A stretch of 64,000 nucleotides of DNA, taken from NCBI RefSeq assembly GCF_000702665.1, contig NZ_JNJA01000009.1, positions 62,001 to 126,000 on the forward strand, in the 5' to 3' direction. Below, piece after piece: positions 1 through 8,074 of this stretch. The DNA comes from Solidesulfovibrio alcoholivorans DSM 5433 (GTDB taxonomy: Bacteria; Desulfobacterota; Desulfovibrionia; Desulfovibrionales; Desulfovibrionaceae). Positions within the stretch are counted from its first letter, which is position 1. Each line of letters starts with the position of its first letter. A program made the position numbers and the translations under genes. The notes beneath the pieces are model-generated. The model had not been told where the DNA came from. It worked only from the letters and a program-made list of their open reading frames with translations, and searched no databases.

Positions 1-458
1 AAGGGGCTTGGCCGGATGTCCTCGACCGCGTCGCCCGGTACGCGCACCACGCGGTCGCGGATGGTGTCGAAAAAGACGTGGTCGTGGCCTTCCAGGTCCA
101 GGTAGCCGAATTCGCGGTACGGGAAGGGGCGCAGGTCGTTGAGGCGCTCCAGGTAGTCGCGCATGGCCGCGGGCTCGGGGGCCTGCGCGACGAAGAACAG
201 CAGGTCCCTGCGCCCCTGGGCCAGCGTGTCCTCCAGGGCCTTGGCCACGGCCAGGGTTTGCACGATGCCGATGCGTTCCAGGGCTTCTTGCAAATACTGT
301 TGCGAGAAAACGTAGGTGACATAGCCCGTAACCAGCAGGATGCCGACCACGGAAGGAATGAGCACGGCCAGCAGCTTGGTCCGTATGCGCAGGCGATTGA
401 CCTTGGAAAAAGGGAGAAATCGGGCTTGCATCCTGCCGGCCAGGTCTGTCCAGGTCAT
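1..458 (-). CDS. Membrane sensor protein, N-terminal part (truncated by window edge)
   Basis: The first 152 residues of a leftward gene that runs off the left edge. The ATG at 458 has a GGAGG-type ribosome-binding site about 5 bases ahead. The protein starts with a basic segment, a single membrane helix (about residues 33-53), then a hydrophilic region with helices and aromatic strands, including GYLDLEG and FFDT near residues 125-137. This is the layout of a membrane-anchored sensor with a periplasmic Cache-like domain, as in histidine kinases, diguanylate cyclases and chemoreceptors. The output domain lies outside the window, so the signalling class is unknown. Calling the domain Cache-like is inference from position and pattern only. 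Confidence 0.6.
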   Translation of the reverse strand, partial: MTWTDLAGRMQARFLPFSKVNRLRIRTKLLAVLIPSVVGILLVTGYVTYVFSQQYLQEALERIGIVQTLAVAKALEDTLAQGRRDLLFFVAQAPEPAAMRDYLERLNDLRPFPYREFGYLDLEGHDHVFFDTIRDRVVRVPGDAVEDIRPSP

Positions 459-775
459 CGTCGCCTCCGTCTTTGAGAAAAAAAGAGCGAACGTCGTTCC
501 CGGGGCCTGTTGCCGGATTCACCCAGCGATCCGGCAAAGGATGGAGCCTTACGGCTTTCTCCTTGGTATTCTTACGGAAAAATCATCTTTGCAAGAAGCA
601 TCCATACCTTGCCACATCACGCAATCCTGTCAACAATGTAAGCAAGATTCCTTTTCAATACATTAAAATAATTCATTAAAAATTTCGCCTATCGCCATGC
701 GGCACGCGGATTGCTCTTTTTGTCACATGCCGGCCCGATCTCCTCGTGCCGGCAACCGCAAAAGGAGGTTGCCTC
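459..775. other. Divergent intergenic region, no gene seen
   Basis: These 317 bases separate a leftward sensor gene from the rightward uspA operon. The stretch 630-700 is much richer in A and T than its surroundings, with two ATTAAAA words near 664-680, as expected of a promoter zone. I cannot assign -35 and -10 boxes with confidence. No convincing small gene is seen; the open frames here lack a ribosome-binding site and recognisable protein character. Confidence 0.4.
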
Positions 776-1186
776 ATGAAAATCCTCGTGGCCATCGACG
801 ATTCCACCTTTGCCGAAAAAGTGCTCGACACGGCCATCACCATGGCCGCCGACAAGGCGGCCGCCCTGGAGATCGTCACCGTGGCCCCCCTGATCGACGA
901 AATCGACGACATGCCCCCGGGCATGGACGACAAGCTGCGCACCTGGGCCGGGAACATCGCCAATGCGGGCGCGGCCAAGGCCAAGACACGGGGCGTCGCG
1001 GCCACGGCCCACGTGGAACAAAGCGACGCGCCAGCCGGCTCCATCACGGCCTATGCCAAGGAACAGGGCGTGGACCGCATCGTCATCGGACACAAGGGAA
1101 AGTCGAACCTGGAACGGCTGCTCGTCGGCAGCGTGGCGCAGGCCGTGGTGGCCCATGCCCCGTGTTCCGTGTTCGTGGTGAAATGA
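776..1186 (+). CDS. Universal stress protein (UspA family)
   Basis: A 136-residue single-domain Usp protein. The start follows AAAGGAGG by 7 bases; a longer in-frame version from 746 lacks such a site. The N-terminus MKILVAIDDS is the family's first strand with the conserved Asp. The C-terminal half carries the ATP-binding pattern G-x2-G-x9-G-S (GHKGKSNLERLLVGS, about residues 107-121), so this is probably the nucleotide-binding type. It opens a rightward run with a small membrane protein and a TSUP exporter. Usp proteins often lie next to transporters and are thought to tune them, so a role with the exporter is plausible but unproven. Confidence 0.92.
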   Translation: MKILVAIDDSTFAEKVLDTAITMAADKAAALEIVTVAPLIDEIDDMPPGMDDKLRTWAGNIANAGAAKAKTRGVAATAHVEQSDAPAGSITAYAKEQGVDRIVIGHKGKSNLERLLVGSVAQAVVAHAPCSVFVVK

Positions 1187-1206
1187 CACAACTCAAGGAG
1201 GGAATT

Positions 1207-1503
1207 ATGCGACGCGGAATGTGGATGACAGCATGCGCCCTGGTTGCGGGCCTGGCGTTCCCGGCCCTGGCCCTGGCCGCCGGCGGAGCCGCCTCGGAAC
1301 TGGTGGTCGTGGCCGACACCCGGGTGATCAGTTCGAACATCATCAAATACTTCGCCGACCTCTACAACTTCAATCCGCTGTTGTTCGCGGTCTGGGCCGT
1401 GGTGCTCACGGCCGCCTACGGCTGCTTCCTCGGCGTGATCATGGACTTCATCATGAGCCGCACGGGCCTTGACCTCAAGACGCGCAAAATCGTCGAACAT
1501 TAA
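1207..1503 (+). CDS. Small membrane protein of unknown function (98 aa)
   Basis: It starts at an ATG behind AAGGAGGG, 20 bases after uspA. Residues 1-23 look like a cleavable signal peptide ending in ALALAA. A short outer segment follows (about 24-52, with VVVADTRVISSNIIKYFADLYNF), then a strongly hydrophobic helix (about 53-80) and a basic tail. This predicts an exported N-terminal part and one membrane span. I do not recognise the family. Its position between uspA and the TSUP exporter, with short gaps, suggests an accessory subunit of that transporter. Confidence 0.75.
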   Translation: MRRGMWMTACALVAGLAFPALALAAGGAASELVVVADTRVISSNIIKYFADLYNFNPLLFAVWAVVLTAAYGCFLGVIMDFIMSRTGLDLKTRKIVEH

Positions 1504-1529
1504 GCCACAACCCCGTTTGGAGGACAGCG

Positions 1530-2567
1530 ATGGATGCCAGCACTTTTTACATGTACATGCCGATCGCGGGCGTGACCATTTTCTGGCCGGGCCTCGTGCT
1601 CATCGGCTTCTCCGTCGGCGTCATCGGCGGCTTCTTCGGCATGGGCGGCGCCTGGATGGTCACCCCGGGCCTCAACATCCTGGGTTTCCCCATGGCCTTC
1701 GCCATCGGCACGGACATCGCCCATATCGCGGGCAAATCCATGATTTCCACCATGCGCCACGCCAAGTTCGGCAACGTGGACTACAAACTGGGCTTCGTCA
1801 TGCTCATCGGCACCATGGTGGGCATCGAATGCGGCGCACAGCTGATCATGATGCTCGAGCGCATGGGCATGGTCGGCTCGGTCGTGCGCTGGGTGTATGT
1901 GGTCTTCCTGGCGCTCATCAGCTGGATGGTCTTTTACGACTACGCCAAGGCGGTCAAGCGCAAGAAGGCCGGCGCCCAGGCCGGTGAGCGCGGCGTCGAG
2001 GGCATCCAGTGGTACAAGGCCCTGCACAAGCTCAACATCCCGCCCATGGTCCACTTCAAGAACGCGGGTTTCACCTGTTCCGCCTGGCTGCCCATCCTGG
2101 TCAGCTACATCACCGGCGTGCTCGCGGGCTTCCTGGGCATCGGCGGCGGCCTGCTGCGCATGCCCGCCCTGGTCTACCTCATCGGCTGCCCGACCCACAT
2201 CGCCGTCGGCACCGACCTCTTCGAAGTCATGATCTCCGGCCTCTACGGCGCCTTCACCTACTCCCTCAAGGGCCGCATCGAACTCGTGGCCGTGTTCGTC
2301 ATGCTCTCCGGCGCGGCCATCGGCGCGCAGATCGGCACCGTGGCCACCAAGTACGCCAAGGGCTACGGCATCCGCGTGGCCTTCGGCATCGCCGTCGTGT
2401 GCTGCATGATCTCGATCATCCTCAAGCAGTTCAAGATCAACGGCCCGGCCGCCGTGCTCATCCTCGGCACCATCTCCGTCATCTGCCTGTGGATCATGAA
2501 GATCATGTTCACCGGCGCGGCACAGGAACTGCGCGAGAAGAAGCTGCGCGAACAGCAGTCGGCCTAA
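1530..2567 (+). CDS. TSUP-family anion exporter (TauE/SafE, DUF81)
   Basis: A polytopic membrane protein of 345 residues. It has the two homologous halves typical of TSUP transporters: GVIGGFFGMGGAWMVTPGL (about residues 30-48) and GVLAGFLGIGGGLLRMPAL (about 196-214), each followed by an AIGTD or AVGTD motif. About 8-9 membrane helices are apparent, with a basic cytoplasmic loop between the halves. It starts 26 bases after the small membrane protein, behind GGAGG. Family members move sulfite, sulfoacetate, taurine-derived or other organosulfur anions. In a sulfate reducer a sulfur oxyanion is a natural guess, but the substrate cannot be read from the sequence. Confidence 0.9.
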   Translation: MDASTFYMYMPIAGVTIFWPGLVLIGFSVGVIGGFFGMGGAWMVTPGLNILGFPMAFAIGTDIAHIAGKSMISTMRHAKFGNVDYKLGFVMLIGTMVGIECGAQLIMMLERMGMVGSVVRWVYVVFLALISWMVFYDYAKAVKRKKAGAQAGERGVEGIQWYKALHKLNIPPMVHFKNAGFTCSAWLPILVSYITGVLAGFLGIGGGLLRMPALVYLIGCPTHIAVGTDLFEVMISGLYGAFTYSLKGRIELVAVFVMLSGAAIGAQIGTVATKYAKGYGIRVAFGIAVVCCMISIILKQFKINGPAAVLILGTISVICLWIMKIMFTGAAQELREKKLREQQSA

Positions 2568-2592
2568 CCCGAAACGCGAAGGGAGAAACACC

Positions 2593-2931
2593 ATGCGTCG
2601 TCATGCCAGCATCCCCGCCCTGCTCATGGCCCTGGGCGTGTTCCTGATGAGTGCGCCGGCCCTGGCCTTCGGCGTGGCCCAAGGCAAATGCCTGGAGAAC
2701 AACGCCGCCCAGAAAACCATCAAGATCGAAGTCTACGACACCAACTTCGGCAAGGAAACGCCCTACGGGCACACCACCGGCATCCAGAACGTCTTCGACG
2801 TGAGCAACGCCAAAGTCGGCATCACCCCCGAACCCGGCGACATCGTGCGCATCGCCTTCACCCTGGAAGGCGACACCCGCAAGGCGGCCAAGGTCATGAA
2901 CGTCTCCAAGCAGGACCTTCGCAAGAAATAA
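2593..2931 (+). CDS. Small secreted protein of unknown function (112 aa)
   Basis: It starts 25 bases after the exporter with GGGAGAAA ahead of the ATG. Residues 1-24 form a signal peptide (hydrophobic core ending APALA), so the mature protein of about 88 residues should be periplasmic. The mature part is rich in beta-type sequence (KTIKIEVYDTNFG; DIVRIAFTLEGDTRKAAKVMNV), suggesting a small beta-barrel fold. It has one Cys (about residue 34). I do not recognise a named family. The tight linkage to uspA and TSUP suggests a periplasmic partner of the exporter. Confidence 0.75.
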   Translation: MRRHASIPALLMALGVFLMSAPALAFGVAQGKCLENNAAQKTIKIEVYDTNFGKETPYGHTTGIQNVFDVSNAKVGITPEPGDIVRIAFTLEGDTRKAAKVMNVSKQDLRKK

Positions 2932-2949
2932 CCCCTCACACCCCGCCAT

Positions 2950-2977
2950 GGGGGCGCTCCGGCAACGGGGCGCCCCC
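2950..2977. repeat. Intergenic inverted repeat
   Basis: GGGGGCGC (2950-2957) and its exact complement GCGCCCCC (2970-2977) can form an 8-bp stem between two genes of the same run. No T-run follows, so it is not a canonical terminator. It may adjust mRNA stability or read-through to the downstream genes. Confidence 0.45.
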
Positions 2978-3007
2978 GCTTCGGCAAAAAGACCCAAGGA
3001 GCGCGCC

Positions 3008-3271
3008 ATGAACCTTTCCAACGCCGCCAGGCGAGCCGTCGTCCTCATCACCATGGACGTCCTGATCGTGGTCGAACTGACATATGCGTTTTCCAAGTGC
3101 TTCTCCGGCACGGGCGATTTTTCCGAAACGTTCCTCAAGGCCTACGTGCCCCTTTTCGCACCGACCATCATAGGCGCATTCATCCTGCTCGGCCGCATCA
3201 AGCGCCGCGAACGCCGCGAAGCGGCCGCTGCCGAGGCCGCCGCGGAAACCCGGATGGCCGCGGACGCGTAA
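3008..3271 (+). CDS. Small two-helix membrane protein (87 aa)
   Basis: The ATG at 3008 has AAGGAGCG 6 bases upstream; the in-frame start at 2948 lies in the preceding hairpin and has no such site. Two hydrophobic helices are visible (about residues 11-29 and 43-62), followed by a highly charged tail of Arg, Glu and Ala typical of a cytoplasmic coil. Two Cys-free helices and a short length suggest an accessory membrane protein. No family is recognised. It is followed within 10 bases by another unknown membrane protein, so the two are probably made together. Confidence 0.7.
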   Translation: MNLSNAARRAVVLITMDVLIVVELTYAFSKCFSGTGDFSETFLKAYVPLFAPTIIGAFILLGRIKRRERREAAAAEAAAETRMAADA

Positions 3272-3281
3272 GGAGCCGGTC

Positions 3282-4124
3282 ATGGGCAAACTGCTCCCCC
3301 GACTCTCCGTCGCGCTTTTCGTCCTGTTTTTGGCCGCCATCTGCGACATCGCCCTCTACCTCATCTTCGACGCCCGGGGCGATATCCTGCGCAGCCTGCC
3401 CGGCCGGACCCACGAAGTGGTGGGCAAACTCCCGGAATCCGTGGCCAACGTGAACCTCCTGCCCCGTGAACGCGACGAGGGCAAGGAAGCCGAGCGGATC
3501 GCCCTGTTAAACGACAAGGTGCTTACCTACGCCGCCGACACGCCGCAGATGCGCCTCCATTTCCTGGAACTGCGGGGACGCGTCTGGCGCGGCGAACTCG
3601 CCATCCCCGAAGGCACGCCCCCCGGCCGCCACACCGTGCGCGTCTTTCCCAAGGAACTCCTTTCGCCCGCGCAGGCCCAGGAAGAACCCTCCCAGGTCCT
3701 GGTGGACGTGTTCGCCACCCCGGCCGCCCTGCGCGCGAGCCATACCTCGTTTGCGGAGCGCTTCCTCGGTTTCGGCCCGTGGTGGGTGGTCATGGGCATC
3801 GTGCCGCTGGCCGGGGCGCTGCTCGTGTGGACCTTCCGCCGCGGCAGCGCAAACGAAGCGAACCTGCGCGCCCGGGGGCTGGCCCCCATCTACAAACTCG
3901 CCCGCGACAAGGACCATTGGGACGTGCTCTTTGGCCTCGGCAGCGACCACGGCGTGCGCGAGGGCGACAACCTGGAGCTGCGCGACAGCCGGGAACGCCT
4001 CGTCGGCACGGTCACGGCGCTGCGCGTCAAGCACGACTCCGCCGAGGCGCGCGTGGGCCTCGACGCCGACATTTCCCCGTTCCATCTGGTGGGCAAGTCC
4101 CCGCCGCCCGACCAACCCGTTTGA
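3282..4124 (+). CDS. Bitopic membrane protein of unknown function (280 aa)
   Basis: It begins with a membrane helix (about residues 7-28), then a mostly exported segment (about 29-160) containing a beta-rich stretch, IPEGTPPGRHTVRVFPKEL, that resembles an Ig-like or carbohydrate-type fold. A second helix follows at about 167-186 (WWVVMGIVPLAGALLVWTF). The cytoplasmic C-terminal domain (about 195-280) has FGLGSDHGVREGDNLELRD followed by GTVTAL, a pattern like small beta-barrel modules of the MreC or FlgT C-terminal kind; that resemblance is inference. It is the last gene of the uspA-TSUP run and is followed by a terminator. Its function is unknown. Confidence 0.72.
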   Translation: MGKLLPRLSVALFVLFLAAICDIALYLIFDARGDILRSLPGRTHEVVGKLPESVANVNLLPRERDEGKEAERIALLNDKVLTYAADTPQMRLHFLELRGRVWRGELAIPEGTPPGRHTVRVFPKELLSPAQAQEEPSQVLVDVFATPAALRASHTSFAERFLGFGPWWVVMGIVPLAGALLVWTFRRGSANEANLRARGLAPIYKLARDKDHWDVLFGLGSDHGVREGDNLELRDSRERLVGTVTALRVKHDSAEARVGLDADISPFHLVGKSPPPDQPV

Positions 4125-4140
4125 CCCGTCCTCCTCCCGG

Positions 4141-4175
4141 GGGCTCCCGCATGGCGCTGTGGGGGCCCTTTTTTT
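4141..4175 (+). terminator. Rho-independent terminator of the uspA-TSUP run
   Basis: GGGCTCCC and GGGGGCCC form a GC-rich stem (with one G-U pair) around a loop of about 13 bases, directly followed by seven T. It lies 16 bases after the last gene of the run and separates it from the TetR unit. Confidence 0.75.
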
Positions 4176-4194
4176 GTCCGGGACTCATCTGGTC

Positions 4195-4244
4195 TTGACA
4201 ACTTCGGCCTTATACGAAACAAATGTTTAAAACAAATGTTTGTT
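4195..4244 (+). promoter_or_regulatory. TetR-gene promoter zone with tandem operator-like palindromes
   Basis: A consensus -35 box TTGACA (4195-4200) is followed by two copies of AAACAAATGTTT at 4217-4228 and 4230-4241, 13 bases apart. Each copy is itself an inverted repeat (AAACA-AA-TGTTT); the second extends to AACAAATGTTTGTT at 4231-4244. The -10 box is unclear but must overlap these repeats. Tandem palindromes over the promoter of a TetR gene are the usual layout for autorepression. The regulator bound here is inferred to be the adjacent TetR protein. Confidence 0.65.
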
Positions 4245-4267
4245 ACACTTGTTCGAAAGGAGCCGCC

Positions 4268-4930
4268 ATGAGCCAGGACCACGCGCCCGGAACGCGCCAG
4301 GCCATCCTTGCCGCCGCCATCGGGCTGTTCGCCGAAAAGGGCTACCGGGCCGCCACGGTGCGTGAATTGTGCGGCCGCGCAGGGGTCAACGTGAGCGCCG
4401 TCAACTACCATTTCGGCGGCAAGGAAAAGCTCTACGGCGAGGTCCTGCGCCTGTTGCTCCAAGGGCTGCTCGCCGGGGTGCGCCTCCCCGCGCCCGGGGA
4501 CGGCGCGTCCGAACCGCGCGAGGACGCGCTTCGCGCCTTTGTCGCGGACTATTGCCGCATGCTCTACGGCGGCGGGCGCGTGGCCGCGGACCTGTGCCGC
4601 GTCTTCGCCCGGGAGATGGTGAGCCCGTCGCCCTTTCTCGACGCGCTGACCGCGCAGTGCCTGCGGCCCGCGACGCTCGCCCTGACGGACTTCCTGCGTC
4701 CCTTTCTCGGCCCGGCCCCGTCCGAAGCGCTCGTGCGCGACGCGGCGGCCTTCGCCATCGGGACCATGAGCTATTTCGCTTACAACCACGAGGCTTTCCG
4801 GCGCATCTTCCCGGAGCATCCGGGCATGGAAGCGGCCTGGGAGGAAATGGCCGCGCGCGCGTTCGCCTTCATCGCCGGCGGGCTCTCGCGCCTTGCCGCG
4901 ACAAGGGACGCCGGGGAGGGCCGGCCATGA
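4268..4930 (+). CDS. TetR-family transcriptional regulator (CerR-like)
   Basis: A 220-residue TetR protein. The ATG at 4268 has AAAGGAGCC just upstream; the longer frame from 4223 would begin inside the operator. The DNA-binding domain is clear: ILAAAIGLFAEKGYRAATVRELCGRAGVN followed by VSAVNYHFGGKEKLY (about residues 12-60). The C-terminal ligand domain has the length and pattern of CerR/DUF1956-type regulators, which is inference. The stop overlaps the start of an acyltransferase gene (ATGA), so the two are translationally coupled and probably share control. Likely role: autorepressor and controller of the acyltransferase in response to an unknown small molecule. Confidence 0.92.
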   Translation: MSQDHAPGTRQAILAAAIGLFAEKGYRAATVRELCGRAGVNVSAVNYHFGGKEKLYGEVLRLLLQGLLAGVRLPAPGDGASEPREDALRAFVADYCRMLYGGGRVAADLCRVFAREMVSPSPFLDALTAQCLRPATLALTDFLRPFLGPAPSEALVRDAAAFAIGTMSYFAYNHEAFRRIFPEHPGMEAAWEEMAARAFAFIAGGLSRLAATRDAGEGRP

Positions 4931-6117
4931 CCGGGCGCGCGCCGTTTTTCGACCAAACCAGGGTCCTGCTCGTCTGCGGCGTCGCGTTGCTCCACGCCGC
5001 ATGCGGCTATTCGCGCCTCGTGCCCTGGTGGCACGTGCAAGGCCCGCCAAGCGCCCTGGCCGATGTCCTCGTGGCCGTGCTGGACGTCTTTCTCATGCCG
5101 CTTCTGTTTTTCATCGCCGGCGTGTTCGCCCCGGCTTCGGCGGCGCGGACCACGGCGGCCGGGTTCGTGGTCAAAAAGGCCCGGCGGCTCCTGTGGCCCC
5201 TGTGCCTGCTCACCCTGTTCTACTTGCCGGCCATGGCCTGGTGGGGAGCACGGGAACGGCTTGGCGAAACGCTCGGTTTTTTCGCCTATTGGAAGCGTTC
5301 CCTGGCGACACTCGGCGACGTGCGGCCCGTGCTCCTGGCAACGGTCGCACAGGGCAAAGCCGCGCAGGGAGCGCTCTCGCCGCACCTGCTCTGGTTTTTG
5401 AGCCTGCTCTTCCTCTTTTTCCTCGGTTACCGCTTCCTGCCGGGCGTGCGGAAACTGGCCGCGCGCCTGCGCCTGCGTCCCCGCGTCCTCGTCGCCGCGG
5501 GCCTGGTCATGGCCGTGGCCGCAACGGCCGTAAACGCCGCCATCCCGGCCGGGGCCTGGTGGCAATGGAACGCCGTACTGCTCTTCCAGCCCGTGCGCCT
5601 GCCGCTCTACGCCGGTTTTTTCCTGCTCGGGGCCTGCCTCGGCGCTTCCGACGACACGCTGCCCGCCCTGGCGCGCGGCCGCGCCTGGCCGCTTTGCGTC
5701 GCGGCCGTCGTCGCCGTCGCCGCCACGGTCGCCCTCGCGGGACGTACCCACGCCCCGGGCGGCGCACCCCTGACGGTCCTGGCCCTGCACGCGGGCTGCC
5801 GCACGGCGGCCAACCTGCTGCTCGTGTGCGCCTGCCTGCGCCTGGGCCTCGGACGGCAACGGCCCCTGTCCGCGTGGGGCGCGTCCCTGGCGGCAAGCTC
5901 CTACGACATCTACCTGCTGCACATGCCGCTTGTGGTGTTCGCGCAATACGCCCTGGCATGGATGGGCTGGCCGGGGCCGGCAGGCATCGCCCTCTCGACC
6001 GCGGCCGCCGTCGCCGGCTGCTGGCTGGCGAGCGCCGCCCTCGTGCGCCCCCATCCGCGCGCGGCCGTGGCGGCGCTCATGCTCTTCTTCGCCGGATTCT
6101 GTCTCCTTGGCGGCTGA
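4927..6117 (+). CDS. Acyltransferase-3 family membrane protein
   Basis: This 396-residue polytopic protein begins at the ATG overlapping the TetR stop. It shows the family's entry, FFDQTRVLLVCGVALLHAACG, where the first-helix His (about residue 23) is the conserved catalytic or acyl-handling residue, and about ten membrane helices. A late motif, SSYDIYLLHMPLV, is the typical near-terminal signature of OafA/NolL/MdoC-type acyltransferases. Such enzymes transfer acetyl or other acyl groups to glycans, lipids or peptides across the inner membrane. The acceptor is not evident. Coupling to TetR implies inducible modification, perhaps of surface polysaccharide or an antimicrobial. Confidence 0.87.
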   Translation: MTGRAPFFDQTRVLLVCGVALLHAACGYSRLVPWWHVQGPPSALADVLVAVLDVFLMPLLFFIAGVFAPASAARTTAAGFVVKKARRLLWPLCLLTLFYLPAMAWWGARERLGETLGFFAYWKRSLATLGDVRPVLLATVAQGKAAQGALSPHLLWFLSLLFLFFLGYRFLPGVRKLAARLRLRPRVLVAAGLVMAVAATAVNAAIPAGAWWQWNAVLLFQPVRLPLYAGFFLLGACLGASDDTLPALARGRAWPLCVAAVVAVAATVALAGRTHAPGGAPLTVLALHAGCRTAANLLLVCACLRLGLGRQRPLSAWGASLAASSYDIYLLHMPLVVFAQYALAWMGWPGPAGIALSTAAAVAGCWLASAALVRPHPRAAVAALMLFFAGFCLLGG

Positions 6118-6259
6118 GCTGAAGCGACGCAACGCGTCCAACAGCCACCTTTCCGTCTGGAAAACTCCATGCGCATCGGGCATGTTGCGCGAGGCCACGC
6201 TTGCCTCGCGGCAACCGTCCTTCTATGCTCGCCAATCAACGCACGACAAGGATGCCCGC

Positions 6260-8074
6260 ATGCCCATTCCCTCGTTCGCAGCCGTCGCCGATGTGGTTCC
6301 CGCACTGGACGGAGCCTTTCTGGTCTGCCTCGGCCGGCCGGACAACTTGGACGGATGCGATCCCGCGACGACGTTCGTGGCCGACGCCGTCACGGATGAC
6401 GCCATCGCAGTCCTTGCCGGCCTCGATCCGCGCTGCATGGCGCAGGGCCTGACCGTGGTGACAACGTCCCGGGAGCAGGCCGCTCGCCCCGAAGCGGTGC
6501 TGCGCGCGCAGAAGCTGCTGGCGTTGCTGTTCGTGAAGTTCGTGTACATGCCGGCGCTGACCACCCGCGTGCCCGACCCCCTGGGCCTGCGCCCGCCGGA
6601 CACGCCGCCGGAGTACCTGCACGAGCTCAATTCACTGCGCAACACCCCCCTGCACCTGCGACACGCCATGGCCGACAAGCTCGAAAAGCAGCACGTGGGC
6701 CAGCCCTGCCTGCTCCTGCTGCCAGGCCCCTCCCTGGCCCTGCTTGCGCCGCACATGCGGGAACTGAGCCGCCGCTACCTCACGGTGACCATTTCCCGCA
6801 CGCTGCCGTTTTTGCGGAGACATGGCATTGCCCCGGACCTCCTGCTCCAGCTCGACACCGTGCCCCTCCAGGAACATTTCCACCATTCCGGGGACCGCTT
6901 TCCCGAATCCGTGCTCCTGTCCCTTTCCCTGGCGCCGATCCGCTCCTTCGCCCCGCATTTCCGCAGGCTGTTTTTTATCGACAGCTTCAATCTTTCCCTG
7001 TTGCCGAACCGCTTCCGCGTGCGGGAATCATGGCTCAGCTCGCTGCTGCCATGCCTCGGCTGCGCCGAGGCGCTCCACGCGCCCCGGGTGCTGCTGGCCG
7101 GAACGGACCTGCGGCTGCTCGGCAACAACGCCTACTATAACAACGCGCCCACGACGGACGCGGCCGCGGCCCTGCCCGACCACGCCCTGCCGCTGACAAG
7201 CAAGCCGAACCAGATTCTCGAATTCCCCGACGCGGCCGGAAAATTGGCGCGCACCACCCTGCAATACTTCGCCACGGCGGCCGAAGCCGAGCTTTTCGCC
7301 AGGGCCATCCAGACCGCCCAGGGCACGGCCTTCGGCAACCTGTCGCCCGTCAGCATCCTCGACCCGCAATGCTTCGCGCCGACCGCCATCGAAGAGGCCC
7401 TCGACGCCCCGCTCCTCGACAAAGCGGACTTTCTGGCCAAGGCCGACGCCGCCGACGCCGAAAAGGAAACCATTTCGCTTCGCGCCATGCGCGCCCTGTA
7501 CACGGGCCGGCAGGAAGCGGCCCGCCGCGACCGCGACCTCATGGCCTGCATGCGCCTGGCCGATCGCGACAAGCTCGCCCAGCATCCGTACAGCCGCTAC
7601 ATCGCGGACAACGTGCCCTGGTTCCGGCCGTCCGGCGAAGAAGGCAGAATGGAGGCGGCGGCCAGCCTGGCCGAGGAACTTTTCCAGGCCGCGCGTTTCG
7701 CGCGAAACGTCGCGGCCATGCACCTGCTCGCATCCAAGGGAAGCCCGCTGACGGTGCTGGTCACAGCCGCGGAGGAAGCGCCGTCGCGCCAGGCGCTCGC
7801 GCAGTGGCGGCCGGACTGGCAGTGGCAGTTCCGGGGCATCGAAGCCCCGGGCTACGAAGAGCCCCTGCCGTCAGGCGGCGGCATCGCCCTTGCGGCCGTG
7901 GCCGACTGGATACGCTTTCAGGACGTGGTGCTGCTCGGCCCGGATTGCGCCCGGGAATTCGGCTACGCGCTGTCGCTTTTCACGGGCGGAAACGTCGTGC
8001 CCCTGGACGCGGTGCTGGCCTACCGCACGGTGGCCATGGAAGGAAACGGGGGACCTCAGACGAGGTTTTCGTAG
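6260..8074 (+). CDS. Maf/DUF115-type motility-associated glycosyltransferase-like protein
   Basis: A 604-residue protein. The start at 6260 sits behind ACAAGGATG; upstream in-frame codons fall in the preceding acyltransferase. The core (about residues 150-330) holds the DUF115/MptE-like pattern: LLLPGPSLALLAPHMREL, then YLTVTISRTLPFLRRHGIAPD and later VLLAGTDLRLLGNNAYYNN. DUF115 proteins include the Maf flagellin-glycosylation factors that attach nonulosonic acids to flagellin. The neighbouring NeuB-family synthase supports such a role. A later helical region (about 390-480) and a Rossmann-like C-terminal part are unassigned. Its 3' end overlaps the convergent glycosyltransferase gene by 19 bases. 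Confidence 0.72.
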   Translation: MPIPSFAAVADVVPALDGAFLVCLGRPDNLDGCDPATTFVADAVTDDAIAVLAGLDPRCMAQGLTVVTTSREQAARPEAVLRAQKLLALLFVKFVYMPALTTRVPDPLGLRPPDTPPEYLHELNSLRNTPLHLRHAMADKLEKQHVGQPCLLLLPGPSLALLAPHMRELSRRYLTVTISRTLPFLRRHGIAPDLLLQLDTVPLQEHFHHSGDRFPESVLLSLSLAPIRSFAPHFRRLFFIDSFNLSLLPNRFRVRESWLSSLLPCLGCAEALHAPRVLLAGTDLRLLGNNAYYNNAPTTDAAAALPDHALPLTSKPNQILEFPDAAGKLARTTLQYFATAAEAELFARAIQTAQGTAFGNLSPVSILDPQCFAPTAIEEALDAPLLDKADFLAKADAADAEKETISLRAMRALYTGRQEAARRDRDLMACMRLADRDKLAQHPYSRYIADNVPWFRPSGEEGRMEAAASLAEELFQAARFARNVAAMHLLASKGSPLTVLVTAAEEAPSRQALAQWRPDWQWQFRGIEAPGYEEPLPSGGGIALAAVADWIRFQDVVLLGPDCAREFGYALSLFTGGNVVPLDAVLAYRTVAMEGNGGPQTRFS

